Positions 9,576 to 17,874 of a DNA stretch of 64,000 bases are shown here, one piece after another (the stretch's first letter is position 1; every line of letters starts with the position of its first letter). The notes below the pieces were generated by a model. It did not search any database. It saw only the letters and a list, made by a program, of their open reading frames with translations, and was not told the DNA's origin. The translations under genes were made by a program, and so were the position numbers. Source of the stretch: Gammaproteobacteria bacterium HGW-Gammaproteobacteria-15 (lineage in GTDB: Bacteria; Pseudomonadota; Gammaproteobacteria; Enterobacterales; Alteromonadaceae); NCBI GenBank assembly GCA_002840125.1, contig PGZF01000004.1, positions 372,001 to 436,000 of the forward strand. Reading direction: 5' to 3'.

Positions 9576-9990
9576 TTTGTTCCTCCATCAGGCCGGGGCG
9601 GTTAGCTCCGGCAGTTGTTGCATGCCCGCTGGCCAGCGGCGTTGCGGGTTTTAAGTCGGGGCTTTGCCTGCCGTTACGCAAGTCCCGGTATACTGCCGTG
9701 CGCATCAACAACATCGCTGTTACCGGTGCAGTTAACATGACAAAAGCGGTGATCAATAGTTCATGAATAACAAGCCGTTGTTGCAGTACCGTGAAATACA
9801 ACATGGACGCCAGCAAAAAACTGCCGGCACCAAAAGTTATGCTAATGGCCGGGCCGTGAATGCGCTGATAAAAATGCGGTAACCGTAGCAAGCCTAAGGT
9901 ACCTACCAGCGTAATAAGGCTGCCGCAGATCAGCAGCAGTGCTACCGGTATGGCTAACCAGGGGGAAATATCCTCGGGAATATTTATCAT
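9556..9990 (-). CDS. mrpG: Mrp cation/proton antiporter subunit MrpG
   Basis: A 144-residue membrane subunit of the multi-subunit Mrp (Mnh/Pha/Sha) antiporter. It has three hydrophobic segments (IPVALLLICGSLITLVGTLG, ISITFGAGSFLLASMLYF, ELLITAFVMLTAPVTAMLLM) and the family motif LRLPHFYQRIHG. The ATG at 9990 overlaps the mrpF stop in an ATGA junction. The longer frame to 10071 only reads through mrpF. The tail after about residue 115 is hydrophilic and poorly conserved, and overlaps the start of the channel gene. Confidence 0.92.
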   Translation of the reverse strand: MINIPEDISPWLAIPVALLLICGSLITLVGTLGLLRLPHFYQRIHGPAISITFGAGSFLLASMLYFTVLQQRLVIHELLITAFVMLTAPVTAMLLMRTAVYRDLRNGRQSPDLKPATPLASGHATTAGANRPGLMEEQSDSNPE

Positions 9991-10265
9991 TCGATAATCT
10001 CGCCACGCATCAGAAATTTTGCCAGTGCCACAGATGACACAAAACCGGTTAGTGCTATCAGCATGGCCCATTCAAAATACACCAGACTGGCAAAGCCAAT
10101 GCCCAGCAACAGCGCAAACAACATGGCGCAGATCCACAGTGTATCCAGCGCCAGCACGCGATCCTGTGCGGTTGGCCCTTTTAGCAGGCGCAGCATACAC
10201 AGCAGCATGGCCAGCACGATACAGAACTGGGAAAAATACAGGCTGATTTCCAGTAGCAGTTTCAT
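9987..10265 (-). CDS. mrpF: Mrp antiporter subunit MrpF
   Basis: A 92-residue protein with three membrane helices. It contains LKGPTAQDRVLALDTL after the first helix, the characteristic MrpF loop, and ends ALAKFLMRGEIIE. In studied Mrp systems all subunits are needed for Na+(Li+)/H+ exchange. Start and stop codons overlap those of mrpE and mrpG by 4 bases each (ATGA). Confidence 0.93.
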   Translation of the reverse strand: MKLLLEISLYFSQFCIVLAMLLCMLRLLKGPTAQDRVLALDTLWICAMLFALLLGIGFASLVYFEWAMLIALTGFVSSVALAKFLMRGEIIE

Positions 10266-10792
10266 GATGCCTCCCGGGCAAAAATAGCTATCAGCGGGCT
10301 TTCATAGCGTTGTTTAATGGTGTCTATCCACCAGTTTTCATCGTGTAAATCAAATACATGCAGCGACAATTCATGCGTGTCCTGCAGAATTTCCACCCAC
10401 ACCGTACCGGGTGTACAGTTAATCAGGCAGGATAACACTGCCAGGCCTGTTGGGTCGTTCAGATCCAGTGGCACTTTAATAAACTGCGAATTGAGCTTGT
10501 TTGCATTACTAAACAAAATAATGCGGCTGACATTAAAGCAAGAGCGGATAATTTCCAGCAAGGCCCAGCTAAATAAGCGCAATATGGCAGCAGGCTTGCC
10601 TATGCGGGCTTTAAATGGCTGCAAAGGTGCCGCCAGTAACGGCGCGGCAATAGCCAGAGCACTGCCAAGTAGCAGGTGGGCCGGTTCCAGTGTCTGATTC
10701 AGCATTAACCACAACACCAGTAATGCCAGTGATAGTAACGGCGAGGGCAGCCAGCGGGCTATAAGCCTGTGGGTCATAAGCCTGTGAGTCAT
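10262..10792 (-). CDS. mrpE: Mrp antiporter subunit MrpE
   Basis: A 176-residue subunit with two or three N-terminal helices (LLSLALLVLWLMLNQ, HLLLGSALAIAAPLLAAP) and a cytoplasmic C-terminal domain containing LSCLINCTPGTVWVEI and LHVFDLHDENWWIDTIKQRYE, typical of MrpE. The first ten codons are a duplicated 15-base unit encoding MTHRL twice, so the ATG at 10777 is an alternative start. It overlaps mrpD by 4 bases. Confidence 0.92.
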   Translation of the reverse strand: MTHRLMTHRLIARWLPSPLLSLALLVLWLMLNQTLEPAHLLLGSALAIAAPLLAAPLQPFKARIGKPAAILRLFSWALLEIIRSCFNVSRIILFSNANKLNSQFIKVPLDLNDPTGLAVLSCLINCTPGTVWVEILQDTHELSLHVFDLHDENWWIDTIKQRYESPLIAIFAREAS

Positions 10793-12399
10793 AGCCCCTC
10801 CTGGGTTGTAACAACCGGATGTTGCAGCACCCGTTCAATATAAGCCGGTGTGTGTTGTAAATCGGTGCTGACACGGTCCAGCAGGTTAAACAGCGGGCCA
10901 GCCGTAAATACCATACTGACACCCAGCAGCAGTATCGCCAGTATTGGCAGGGCTTCTGTCGGGTGCAACCGCAGTGGTACGCTGTTGTATAAGGTCCAGA
11001 AGGTACGCACGCCAAAGCGCATCAGCGCAATAATGGCGCTAAGGCCTGCCACCAGCAGTAAAGTCAGAATAAGCCAGCGTACCCACAAGGGGGCATGTGC
11101 AGTGTTGCTGTCCAGTAAGCCATGTAAAATACTGAACTTGGCAACAAAACCTGATAACGGCGGTAAGCCAGCCATAATTAATGCGCAGGCCGCAAATGCC
11201 AAACCAAGAAATGCCATTGCCGCCGGAATAACCACACCGGCGCTTTCCTGGGTATCTTCTTCTACGGCAAAGGCCTCCATACTCAGCGCCAGTACACTGG
11301 CTGCCGGGGTGTAAATGCGGTCGGTCAGTTCAGTCAGCATAATAAAGGCGGCTACCGCCAGCGTAGAGCTGATGAGATAAAACAGCGCTGAGCTAAGCAG
11401 CGCTGCGTCACCATAGCCAATAAGTGCCAGTAAGGTGCCTGACGAAATGACTGCACTGAAACTGGCGATACGGCGTGGTTCCTGGCTGGCCAGCAAACCG
11501 ACAGCACCAAATGCCAGTGTTAACACGCCGCCACATAGTAAAACGCTGCCACCAAAACCGGCTGAAGCCCCGGCATGCTCAGAAAACAGCAGCCACCACA
11601 GCCGTAAAATAACATATACCCCCACTTTGGTTAGTAGCACCAGCATAGCAGCAACCGGGGCACAGGCGGCTGAATAAGTAACAGGTAACCAGAAACCCAG
11701 CGGCCACATAGCACTTTTGGTTAAAAATGCCACCGCCAGAATGGCAGCACCGGTTTGCAGGATAAAACGGTCTGTATCGTCCAGTGTGGCAATTTTTAAC
11801 GCCAGATCGGCAAAGTTCAGGGTGCCGGTAGCCGCATATACCAGTGCGATACCGATCAGGAAAAACAGTGAGGCAACCAGGTTCACCACAATATACTGCA
11901 TACCGGCCCGGATACGGCTGATGTTATAACCGTGCAGCAGCAAGCCGTATGACGCGGCCAGCATCACTTCAAAAAATACAAACAGGTTAAATAAGTCAGC
12001 CGTTAAAATCGCGCCGTTAATGCCCATTAACAATAACTGGAACAAGGTGTGAAAGTGCACGCCAGTTTTCGACCAGCGGCTATAGGAAAATACCAGTGTA
12101 GCAGCGCCAAGCGTGGCCGTTAGCAGTAGCATGACGGCGGCCAGCCGATCTGCCACCAGCGCTATGCCAAAGGGGGCCGACCAGTTAGCAGCCAGATACA
12201 CCGCCATATCGGCAGGCCACAAGCCGCTTTGTGCCTGCATCAGCAGCTGGATGGCCGTTAACAGCATAACGGCGGTACTAGACAGGTTAATTAAAAATTT
12301 CAGCTGGTGATGGCGTTCATTAATAAATACCATCACTGCACCGGCCAGCAGCGGTAACAGGATGGGTAGCATCATTAAATGCGGGTTCAGATACATCAT
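10789..12399 (-). CDS. mrpD: Mrp antiporter subunit MrpD
   Basis: A 536-residue polytopic protein of the NuoL/M/N proton-translocating family, one of the two large Mrp modules. It shows the family helix and loop pattern: FNLFVFFEVMLAASYGLLLHG with the conserved glutamate in helix 5, FLTKSAMWPLGFWLP with the conserved lysine in helix 7, and AGLPPLSGFVAKFSIL. ATGA overlaps join it to mrpC upstream and mrpE downstream. Confidence 0.95.
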   Translation of the reverse strand: MMYLNPHLMMLPILLPLLAGAVMVFINERHHQLKFLINLSSTAVMLLTAIQLLMQAQSGLWPADMAVYLAANWSAPFGIALVADRLAAVMLLLTATLGAATLVFSYSRWSKTGVHFHTLFQLLLMGINGAILTADLFNLFVFFEVMLAASYGLLLHGYNISRIRAGMQYIVVNLVASLFFLIGIALVYAATGTLNFADLALKIATLDDTDRFILQTGAAILAVAFLTKSAMWPLGFWLPVTYSAACAPVAAMLVLLTKVGVYVILRLWWLLFSEHAGASAGFGGSVLLCGGVLTLAFGAVGLLASQEPRRIASFSAVISSGTLLALIGYGDAALLSSALFYLISSTLAVAAFIMLTELTDRIYTPAASVLALSMEAFAVEEDTQESAGVVIPAAMAFLGLAFAACALIMAGLPPLSGFVAKFSILHGLLDSNTAHAPLWVRWLILTLLLVAGLSAIIALMRFGVRTFWTLYNSVPLRLHPTEALPILAILLLGVSMVFTAGPLFNLLDRVSTDLQHTPAYIERVLQHPVVTTQEGL

Positions 12400-12746
12400 T
12401 CTGTTGAATCCCGTTCTTTGCCGTCAACGTGGTCGGTGCCGGTAAGCCCGCGTGAGCCCAGCAACACCACCAGATAAAGTGCGGTGGTAGCAAAACCAAT
12501 AACAATAGCGGTTAGCACCAAAGCCTGAGGTAACGGGTCGGCGTACAGCGAAGGGTCTACCACTTCGCCCTGGATAATGAGCGGGGGTTTATTTACCGAC
12601 AAACGGCCGGTAATAAAAATAAACAGGTTAACTGCATAAGACAGCAGCAATAAGCCGGTAATCACCTGAAAACTACGCGGGCGCAGAATTAGCCAGATAC
12701 CAGAGCCAAACAGCACACCGATGGATAAAGCAATGGTTAACTCCAT
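12396..12746 (-). CDS. mrpC: Mrp antiporter subunit MrpC
   Basis: A 116-residue, three-helix protein of the NuoK family. It contains IGVLFGSGIWLILRPRSFQVITGLLLLSYAVN shared with MrpC, written here only as its two ends (GVLFGSGIWLILRPRS and LLLLSYAVNLF), and DPLPQALVLTAIVIGFATTA with the proline-glutamine-alanine-leucine core. Its ATG overlaps the mrpAB stop by one base (TAATG). Confidence 0.93.
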   Translation of the reverse strand: MELTIALSIGVLFGSGIWLILRPRSFQVITGLLLLSYAVNLFIFITGRLSVNKPPLIIQGEVVDPSLYADPLPQALVLTAIVIGFATTALYLVVLLGSRGLTGTDHVDGKERDSTE

Positions 12747-15652
12747 TAACGGATCTCCCTGCTGGTTGTGGCGTTGTTTTCCACCGGTGCGCCCGGTACC
12801 CGGTGGCTACGCACAGACTGGTGCGCCAACGCTATCAGGATCAGCATGGTGGTGCCGACGACGACGGCAAACACTCCCAGATCAAAAATAAAGGCAGTGG
12901 GCAGATGTATTTCACCCAGCAGCGGCAAGGTTAAATGCGCGGTATGGGTGGTAAGAAACGGATAACCAAACGCCAGCGAACCCAGACCGGTAAAACAGGC
13001 CAGGCCAATACCCACAGCTATCCAGCGGTGTGGGTTAAGCTTAAGGCGCGATTCAATCCACACCGTACCGGCCAGCATATACTGAATAATCATCCCAACA
13101 GCGAAAACCAAACCGGCAATAAAGCCACCGCCGGGTAAATTGTGGCCGCGCATAAAGAAATAAGCCGCGCTGATGCCAATTACCGGCAGTAACAGCCGCA
13201 GGTAAATACCGGGGATCAGCAAATAACCGCTGTTAGCTTGCTGAGCAGGTGTTTGCCGGCTGGCCGGGTCGACCTGATTCGCTTGCTGCGCTGGTATGCC
13301 GATGCTCTCGGGCGCCGGGCGAAACCGTCGCAGCAGCGCATACACTGTGAGCGCCACTATGCTTAGCACGGTAATTTCGCCCAGGGTGTCAAAGTTACGA
13401 AAATCTACCAGCAGCACATTAACCACGTTTGTGCCACCGCCACCGGGTACGGCGTTGTCGAGAAAGAAGTTACTGATGGTAAAGTTAGCCGGGTGCAGTA
13501 GCACAAAGTAGCTAATAACAAACATTACGCTACCGGCAATAATGGCAATAACCAAATCGCGGCTGCGGCGCAATTTGTCACGGTTACTGGCAACCAGGTT
13601 CATTTTGCGGGCCGAAATCCTTGAAGGCAGCCAGCGCAGGCCCAGCAATAGCAGCACTGTGGTTACGGTTTCTACCATTAATTGTGTCAGCGCCAAATCG
13701 GGGGCTGACAACCATAAAAATGTCAGGCTGGTGACAATACCGGTGCCGCCTACCAGCATTAAAGCTGCCAGCCGGTGGTACTTAGCCTGCCAGGCGGCAC
13801 AAACCGCACAGGTACAACCTATCAGCCAAAGCAGTGCAAAAGGCAGATTAATATTTTCAACTGACCAGGCGTGGGTAAAATCCGGCATGGCCTGCAGCAT
13901 CAGCGCCGAGGCAAATAACCCGGCCAGCACCAGTAAAAACAGCTGCGGCTGCAGCCGTCTGCTGCTAAACAGCCGCTCCAGCCTCGCCGCCGCCGACGCC
14001 AGTATTAACATACTGCTTTCGTAAGCCTGCTTGCCGTTAAAACGATACAACAGTGGAATATGAGCACTTTGCAGCAGGTTAAACCGGTATTTGAGCACTT
14101 TAAACAGCAGTATGCCCAGCGCAAATGCCAGTACACTCATGATCAGCGGTGCATTAATACCGTGCCATATGGCCAGGTTGTAATCGGGCAGGCGCTCGCC
14201 CAGCACTGAGGCTGCAGCAGTTTGTAACGGTACACCAATGCTCAGTTGGGGGGCTATGCCTACAATCAGGCAGCACAATACTAACAGCTCAACCGGAAAC
14301 CGCATCCAGCGTGGTGGCTCGTGTGGCTGTTTGGGTAACGCCGTTGCTTTGGCACCAAAAAATACGCTGATAAAACGCATAGAATAGGCGACACCAAAAA
14401 CACCCATTAGCACCGCCGCGGCAGACATCCACCAGTTAGAACTGGGGCCCACCTGCAGTGCCTCGGCAAAAAACATTTCTTTTGATAAAAAGCCGTTTAA
14501 CAGCGGTACGCCCGCCATCGCGGCGCTGGCAACTATGGCTAGAGTGGCGGTGTACGGCATTAAACGCGACAAACCCGACAACTTACGCATGTCGCGCGTG
14601 CCGGATTCGTGGTCAATAATACCCACGGCCATAAACAGCGAGGCTTTAAAAATGGCGTGGTTAAGCGTGTGAAAAATAGCGGCAACCATTGCCAGCGGCG
14701 TGCCTATGCCAAGCAGGCAGGTAATCAGGCCCAGATGGCTGATAGTAGAGTAAGCCAGCAAGCCTTTTAAATCATGCTGAAAAATAGCCAGATAAGCACC
14801 AATCAGCATAGTACAGACACCGGCAGTGCCGATGATCCAGGTCCACTCTGGTGTGCCGGCCAGTACCGGCCATAACCGCATCAGCAGAAAAATACCGGCT
14901 TTTACCATTGTGGCCGAGTGTAGATAAGCTGATACCGGAGTCGGCGCCGCCATCGCATGTGGCAACCAGAAATGAAACGGGAATTGCGCACTTTTGGTCA
15001 GAGCGCCCAGCGCAATCAGCACCAGTGCCGGTAAATAGGCCTGATGGGCACGAATAATATTGGCAGAAGCCAGCACGGCATCTAAATCATAACTGCCGGC
15101 AATATAGCCCAGTAACAACACACCAGCCAGTAAACACAGGCCGCCAATCGAGGTAACAGTAAAGGCCATCCGCGCGCCGCGGCGGGCATCAGCCCGGTGG
15201 TGCCAGTAACCAATCAGTAAAAACGACGTCAGGCTGGTGAGTTCCCAAAACATCACCAGCTGGATCAGATTGCCGGAAATTACCACGCCTTGCATTGCGC
15301 CCATAAAAGCCAGTAAAAAGGCGAAAAAGCGCGGCACCGGATCTTTGGGCGACATATAGTAGCGGGCATACAGCACCACCAGCAGGCAAATACCCTGAAT
15401 AAGCACCGAGAACAGCCAGGCCAGGCCGTCCATGCGCAGTACCAGGTTAAGATTGAACATGGGCAGCCAGGCCAGTTCATGTTTTATAACGATACCGCTA
15501 CTGACTTCCGGATACAGACTAAAGGTTAACAGCAGGCCGCAAAGCGCAATAAATGCAGCAAACCAGGCTTCACGGTTTCGTGCATAGGCCGGCATGCAGG
15601 CCGCAATAATACAACCGAAAAAAGGCAACAGAAGCAGCAGAAGTAGCGTCAT
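12746..15652 (-). CDS. mrpA: Fused Mrp antiporter subunits MrpA and MrpB
   Basis: First gene of the operon, 968 residues. The N-terminal part is the NuoL-like MrpA module (MFWELTSLTSFLLIGYW, LGALTKSAQFPFHFWLPHAM, AYLHSATMVKAGIFLL, HTLNHAIFKASLFM). The C-terminal extension after about residue 800 is a complete MrpB domain (FFMRGHNLPGGGFIAGLV; IFDLGVFAVVVGTTMLIL). The AB fusion makes this a six-gene operon as in Sinorhizobium pha and Pseudomonas sha. GGAGAA precedes the ATG. Expected role: Na+/H+ or K+/H+ exchange for pH and salt tolerance; ion preference cannot be read from sequence. Confidence 0.95.
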   Translation of the reverse strand: MTLLLLLLLPFFGCIIAACMPAYARNREAWFAAFIALCGLLLTFSLYPEVSSGIVIKHELAWLPMFNLNLVLRMDGLAWLFSVLIQGICLLVVLYARYYMSPKDPVPRFFAFLLAFMGAMQGVVISGNLIQLVMFWELTSLTSFLLIGYWHHRADARRGARMAFTVTSIGGLCLLAGVLLLGYIAGSYDLDAVLASANIIRAHQAYLPALVLIALGALTKSAQFPFHFWLPHAMAAPTPVSAYLHSATMVKAGIFLLMRLWPVLAGTPEWTWIIGTAGVCTMLIGAYLAIFQHDLKGLLAYSTISHLGLITCLLGIGTPLAMVAAIFHTLNHAIFKASLFMAVGIIDHESGTRDMRKLSGLSRLMPYTATLAIVASAAMAGVPLLNGFLSKEMFFAEALQVGPSSNWWMSAAAVLMGVFGVAYSMRFISVFFGAKATALPKQPHEPPRWMRFPVELLVLCCLIVGIAPQLSIGVPLQTAAASVLGERLPDYNLAIWHGINAPLIMSVLAFALGILLFKVLKYRFNLLQSAHIPLLYRFNGKQAYESSMLILASAAARLERLFSSRRLQPQLFLLVLAGLFASALMLQAMPDFTHAWSVENINLPFALLWLIGCTCAVCAAWQAKYHRLAALMLVGGTGIVTSLTFLWLSAPDLALTQLMVETVTTVLLLLGLRWLPSRISARKMNLVASNRDKLRRSRDLVIAIIAGSVMFVISYFVLLHPANFTISNFFLDNAVPGGGGTNVVNVLLVDFRNFDTLGEITVLSIVALTVYALLRRFRPAPESIGIPAQQANQVDPASRQTPAQQANSGYLLIPGIYLRLLLPVIGISAAYFFMRGHNLPGGGFIAGLVFAVGMIIQYMLAGTVWIESRLKLNPHRWIAVGIGLACFTGLGSLAFGYPFLTTHTAHLTLPLLGEIHLPTAFIFDLGVFAVVVGTTMLILIALAHQSVRSHRVPGAPVENNATTSREIR

Positions 15653-15913
15653 ATTTCTCCGAAATCAATAATACGCCGGGCAGTGTGGCGTATGAGGCTG
15701 AGTAATGTGTCCGGTACAACAGCCATAGGATCGGGAGATAGCAGGCGCAGGTGTTGTTATTTAACCGGGGTTTGTCAGGGTAAATTGCATAAAGTTGTTG
15801 TTTTTATTAGTCATGCCGCAGCGATTATATTAACAGCTATCTGGTGGGTCAACCTGACGGATGGTAGCATGGCTGGTATTTTTTCGGTCGGTTTAATCAC
15901 GGAGTTCACCTGA

Positions 15914-16981
15914 ATGGCACAAATATTCAGCAATGTGGCAGTTAGCCGTACCTTGCTAATTTTGATCCTGTGCGCCGGGGTATTTTTCTTTATTGGTTTT
16001 CTGGTGCCGGTATTGGCTGCGCTGATTATCTGCTTTGCCAGCTGGCCTTTATACACCCGTTTGCTGCATTCGTGCGGTAACAGGCCGGCACTGGCGGCCA
16101 GTATAGCCATTTGTGCCATTATGCTTGGCCTGGTGATCCCGCTGGCATTGGTGTTTTCTTATGCAATGGAAGAGATTCGCACCTGGATCGGCTGGTTATT
16201 ACACGCTAACCAGTTTGGTGCGCCGGTGCCGCTGTGGATTGCTGAGCTACCACTGGCAGGTAGCTGGCTGGCCGAACAATGGCAGTTGTATTTATCACAA
16301 CCCGGTGAGTTGGGGCATATTATCAGCGTGGTAAGCGGCCAGCATTTGAGCGGTATTTCGCGCTGGGTGTTAATGTTTGGCTGGAATACCGTCGGCTTTT
16401 TGCTTACGTTGCTGTTTATGCTGATCACCTTGTTCTTTTTATATAAAGACGGCGACAGCTTGTCGTCGCAATTGGATCTGTTAGGCGAGCGCATTTTGCC
16501 AAGCCGCTGGCAACGGTTTTCCCGAGTGGTGCCCGCCACCATTAGCTCTACCGTTATTGGTATGACAGTGATCGCCATTGGTGAAGGCGTAGTGCTTGGC
16601 GTGGCATACTGGATAGCCGGAGTGCCCTCACCGGTGGCCTTTGGCGTATTAACCGCTTTTATGGCGCTGATCCCCGGTGGTGCGCCGCTGGCGTTTACGC
16701 TGTTGTCGTTGTATCTGGTAGGCACCGGCGATATGACGGCCGGAGTAGGGTTATTTTTATGGGGCAGCATCGAGCTGTTTATTGTTGATAAAACTATCCG
16801 GCCCACTTTAGTGGGCGGGCCGATAAAGTTGCCGTTTTTACCCACCTTTTTTGGCTTGATTGGCGGGGTAAAAACGATGGGGCTGGTGGGCTTGTTTGTT
16901 GGCCCGGTACTAATGGCCTTGTTGGTAGCCATATGGCGCGAGTGGTTAATTGATAACGACAGCACACCTTCCCAAAACTAG
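15914..16981 (+). CDS. AI-2E (PerM/YdiK) family membrane permease
   Basis: A 355-residue inner-membrane protein with about seven to eight hydrophobic segments. The family signature is at the C-terminal end: TAFMALIPGGAPLAFTLLSL, then FIVDKTIRPTLVGG, LPTFFGLIGGVKTMGLVG and FVGPVLMALLVAIWREW. Substrates of this family vary or are unknown (AI-2 export for TqsA, Na+/H+ exchange for some others), so no substrate is assigned. GGAG lies 8 bases before the ATG. It diverges from mrpA across a 261-base gap, which makes shared regulation possible. The gap otherwise shows no clear gene. Confidence 0.85.
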   Translation: MAQIFSNVAVSRTLLILILCAGVFFFIGFLVPVLAALIICFASWPLYTRLLHSCGNRPALAASIAICAIMLGLVIPLALVFSYAMEEIRTWIGWLLHANQFGAPVPLWIAELPLAGSWLAEQWQLYLSQPGELGHIISVVSGQHLSGISRWVLMFGWNTVGFLLTLLFMLITLFFLYKDGDSLSSQLDLLGERILPSRWQRFSRVVPATISSTVIGMTVIAIGEGVVLGVAYWIAGVPSPVAFGVLTAFMALIPGGAPLAFTLLSLYLVGTGDMTAGVGLFLWGSIELFIVDKTIRPTLVGGPIKLPFLPTFFGLIGGVKTMGLVGLFVGPVLMALLVAIWREWLIDNDSTPSQN

Positions 16982-17002
16982 CTCTTCAGGCTACCGCAAC
17001 AG

Positions 17003-17746
17003 TTATTTCCAGTACTGCTCAACGGTGATATTACCCGGAGTGCGGCGCAGGTTTTTCTTCAGGCCCATGCTTTGTAGCAGATCTTTGGTGTCGGTAATAA
17101 TTTGCGGGTTGCCACACAGCATAACTTGCGAGCGCTCATTCAACGCTTGCCTGCATGCCTGTTGCAACTCACCCGTTTGAATCAGCTCTGGCAGGCGTTT
17201 ATCTAATGCGCCAGACATGGCCTCACGGGTTACCACAGCTTGATAATGCAGCTGGTTCGGGTACTGATGCTGCCAGTGCTGAATATATTCGCGATAGGCT
17301 AAATCGGCGATGGTGCGCACAGTATGTACCAGCACGATATGCTTAAAACGCTGCCACAGCGTATGAGTGCCCAGCATCGATAAATACGGGCCTATGCCGG
17401 TGCCGCTTGATATTAACCATAAATTATCGCCATCGGGCACCTCATCCAGGATAAAAAAGCCCGATGCAGGCTGGCTGACATCCAGTTTGTCGCCCATTTT
17501 CAGTTGCTGCAGCAACGGTGACAGCAGGCCATCGGCCACGGTGCTGACTAAAAATTCTGCTTCACTGCTGCCGGGGCTGTTGACCAGCGAGTAAGCACGC
17601 TGCACCCGGCCATCCGGGGTATCGATGGCCAGCCGGACAAACTGGCCGGCGATAAAGTCAAACGGCGGTGTTTGCACCTTAATGCTGAACAGGTTGGCGT
17701 GCCAGTGATGATTCGCCGTTACCGTGCCGCTAAGCCATTGCGCCAT
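17003..17746 (-). CDS. fpr: Ferredoxin/flavodoxin-NADP+ reductase, E. coli Fpr type
   Basis: FAD enzyme moving electrons between NADPH and ferredoxin or flavodoxin. At 247 residues it matches E. coli Fpr in size and layout: FAD-binding barrel with RAYSLVNSPGS, then the NADP domain with SSGTGIGPYLSML, VHTVRTIADLAYR and VMLCGNPQII, ending in VEQYWK, the tryptophan-containing end of the E. coli subtype. AAGGAAA precedes the ATG. Convergent with the permease gene. A second, different reductase is at 56391-57179. Confidence 0.9.
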   Translation of the reverse strand: MAQWLSGTVTANHHWHANLFSIKVQTPPFDFIAGQFVRLAIDTPDGRVQRAYSLVNSPGSSEAEFLVSTVADGLLSPLLQQLKMGDKLDVSQPASGFFILDEVPDGDNLWLISSGTGIGPYLSMLGTHTLWQRFKHIVLVHTVRTIADLAYREYIQHWQHQYPNQLHYQAVVTREAMSGALDKRLPELIQTGELQQACRQALNERSQVMLCGNPQIITDTKDLLQSMGLKKNLRRTPGNITVEQYWK

Positions 17747-17874
17747 AATTAGTTTCCTTAAACTGAGCCCTGCCTTAGCCTAGCTAACAACAGAGGGTTA
17801 CTCAAATAACTTTTTCTTTGTCAGCACACTACTGGTGTATGCAAAACCGCTAAACTAATGCTGCGCTGCATGCT

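Noticed and set aside
12768-14024. Several plus-strand frames opposite mrpAB
   Set aside because: Ser/Thr/Ala-rich translations without family features, mirroring hydrophobic membrane codons of the real gene.
15683-15913. 76-codon frame ending in TGA directly before the permease ATG
   Set aside because: It has one hydrophobic stretch, but no ribosome-binding site, no recognisable family and no sign of coding bias; it lies in the divergent promoter gap. Kept only as a weak leader-peptide possibility.
16159-16965. 268-codon minus-strand frame opposite the AI-2E-family permease
   Set aside because: Low-complexity antisense translation; the plus-strand protein has clear family motifs.
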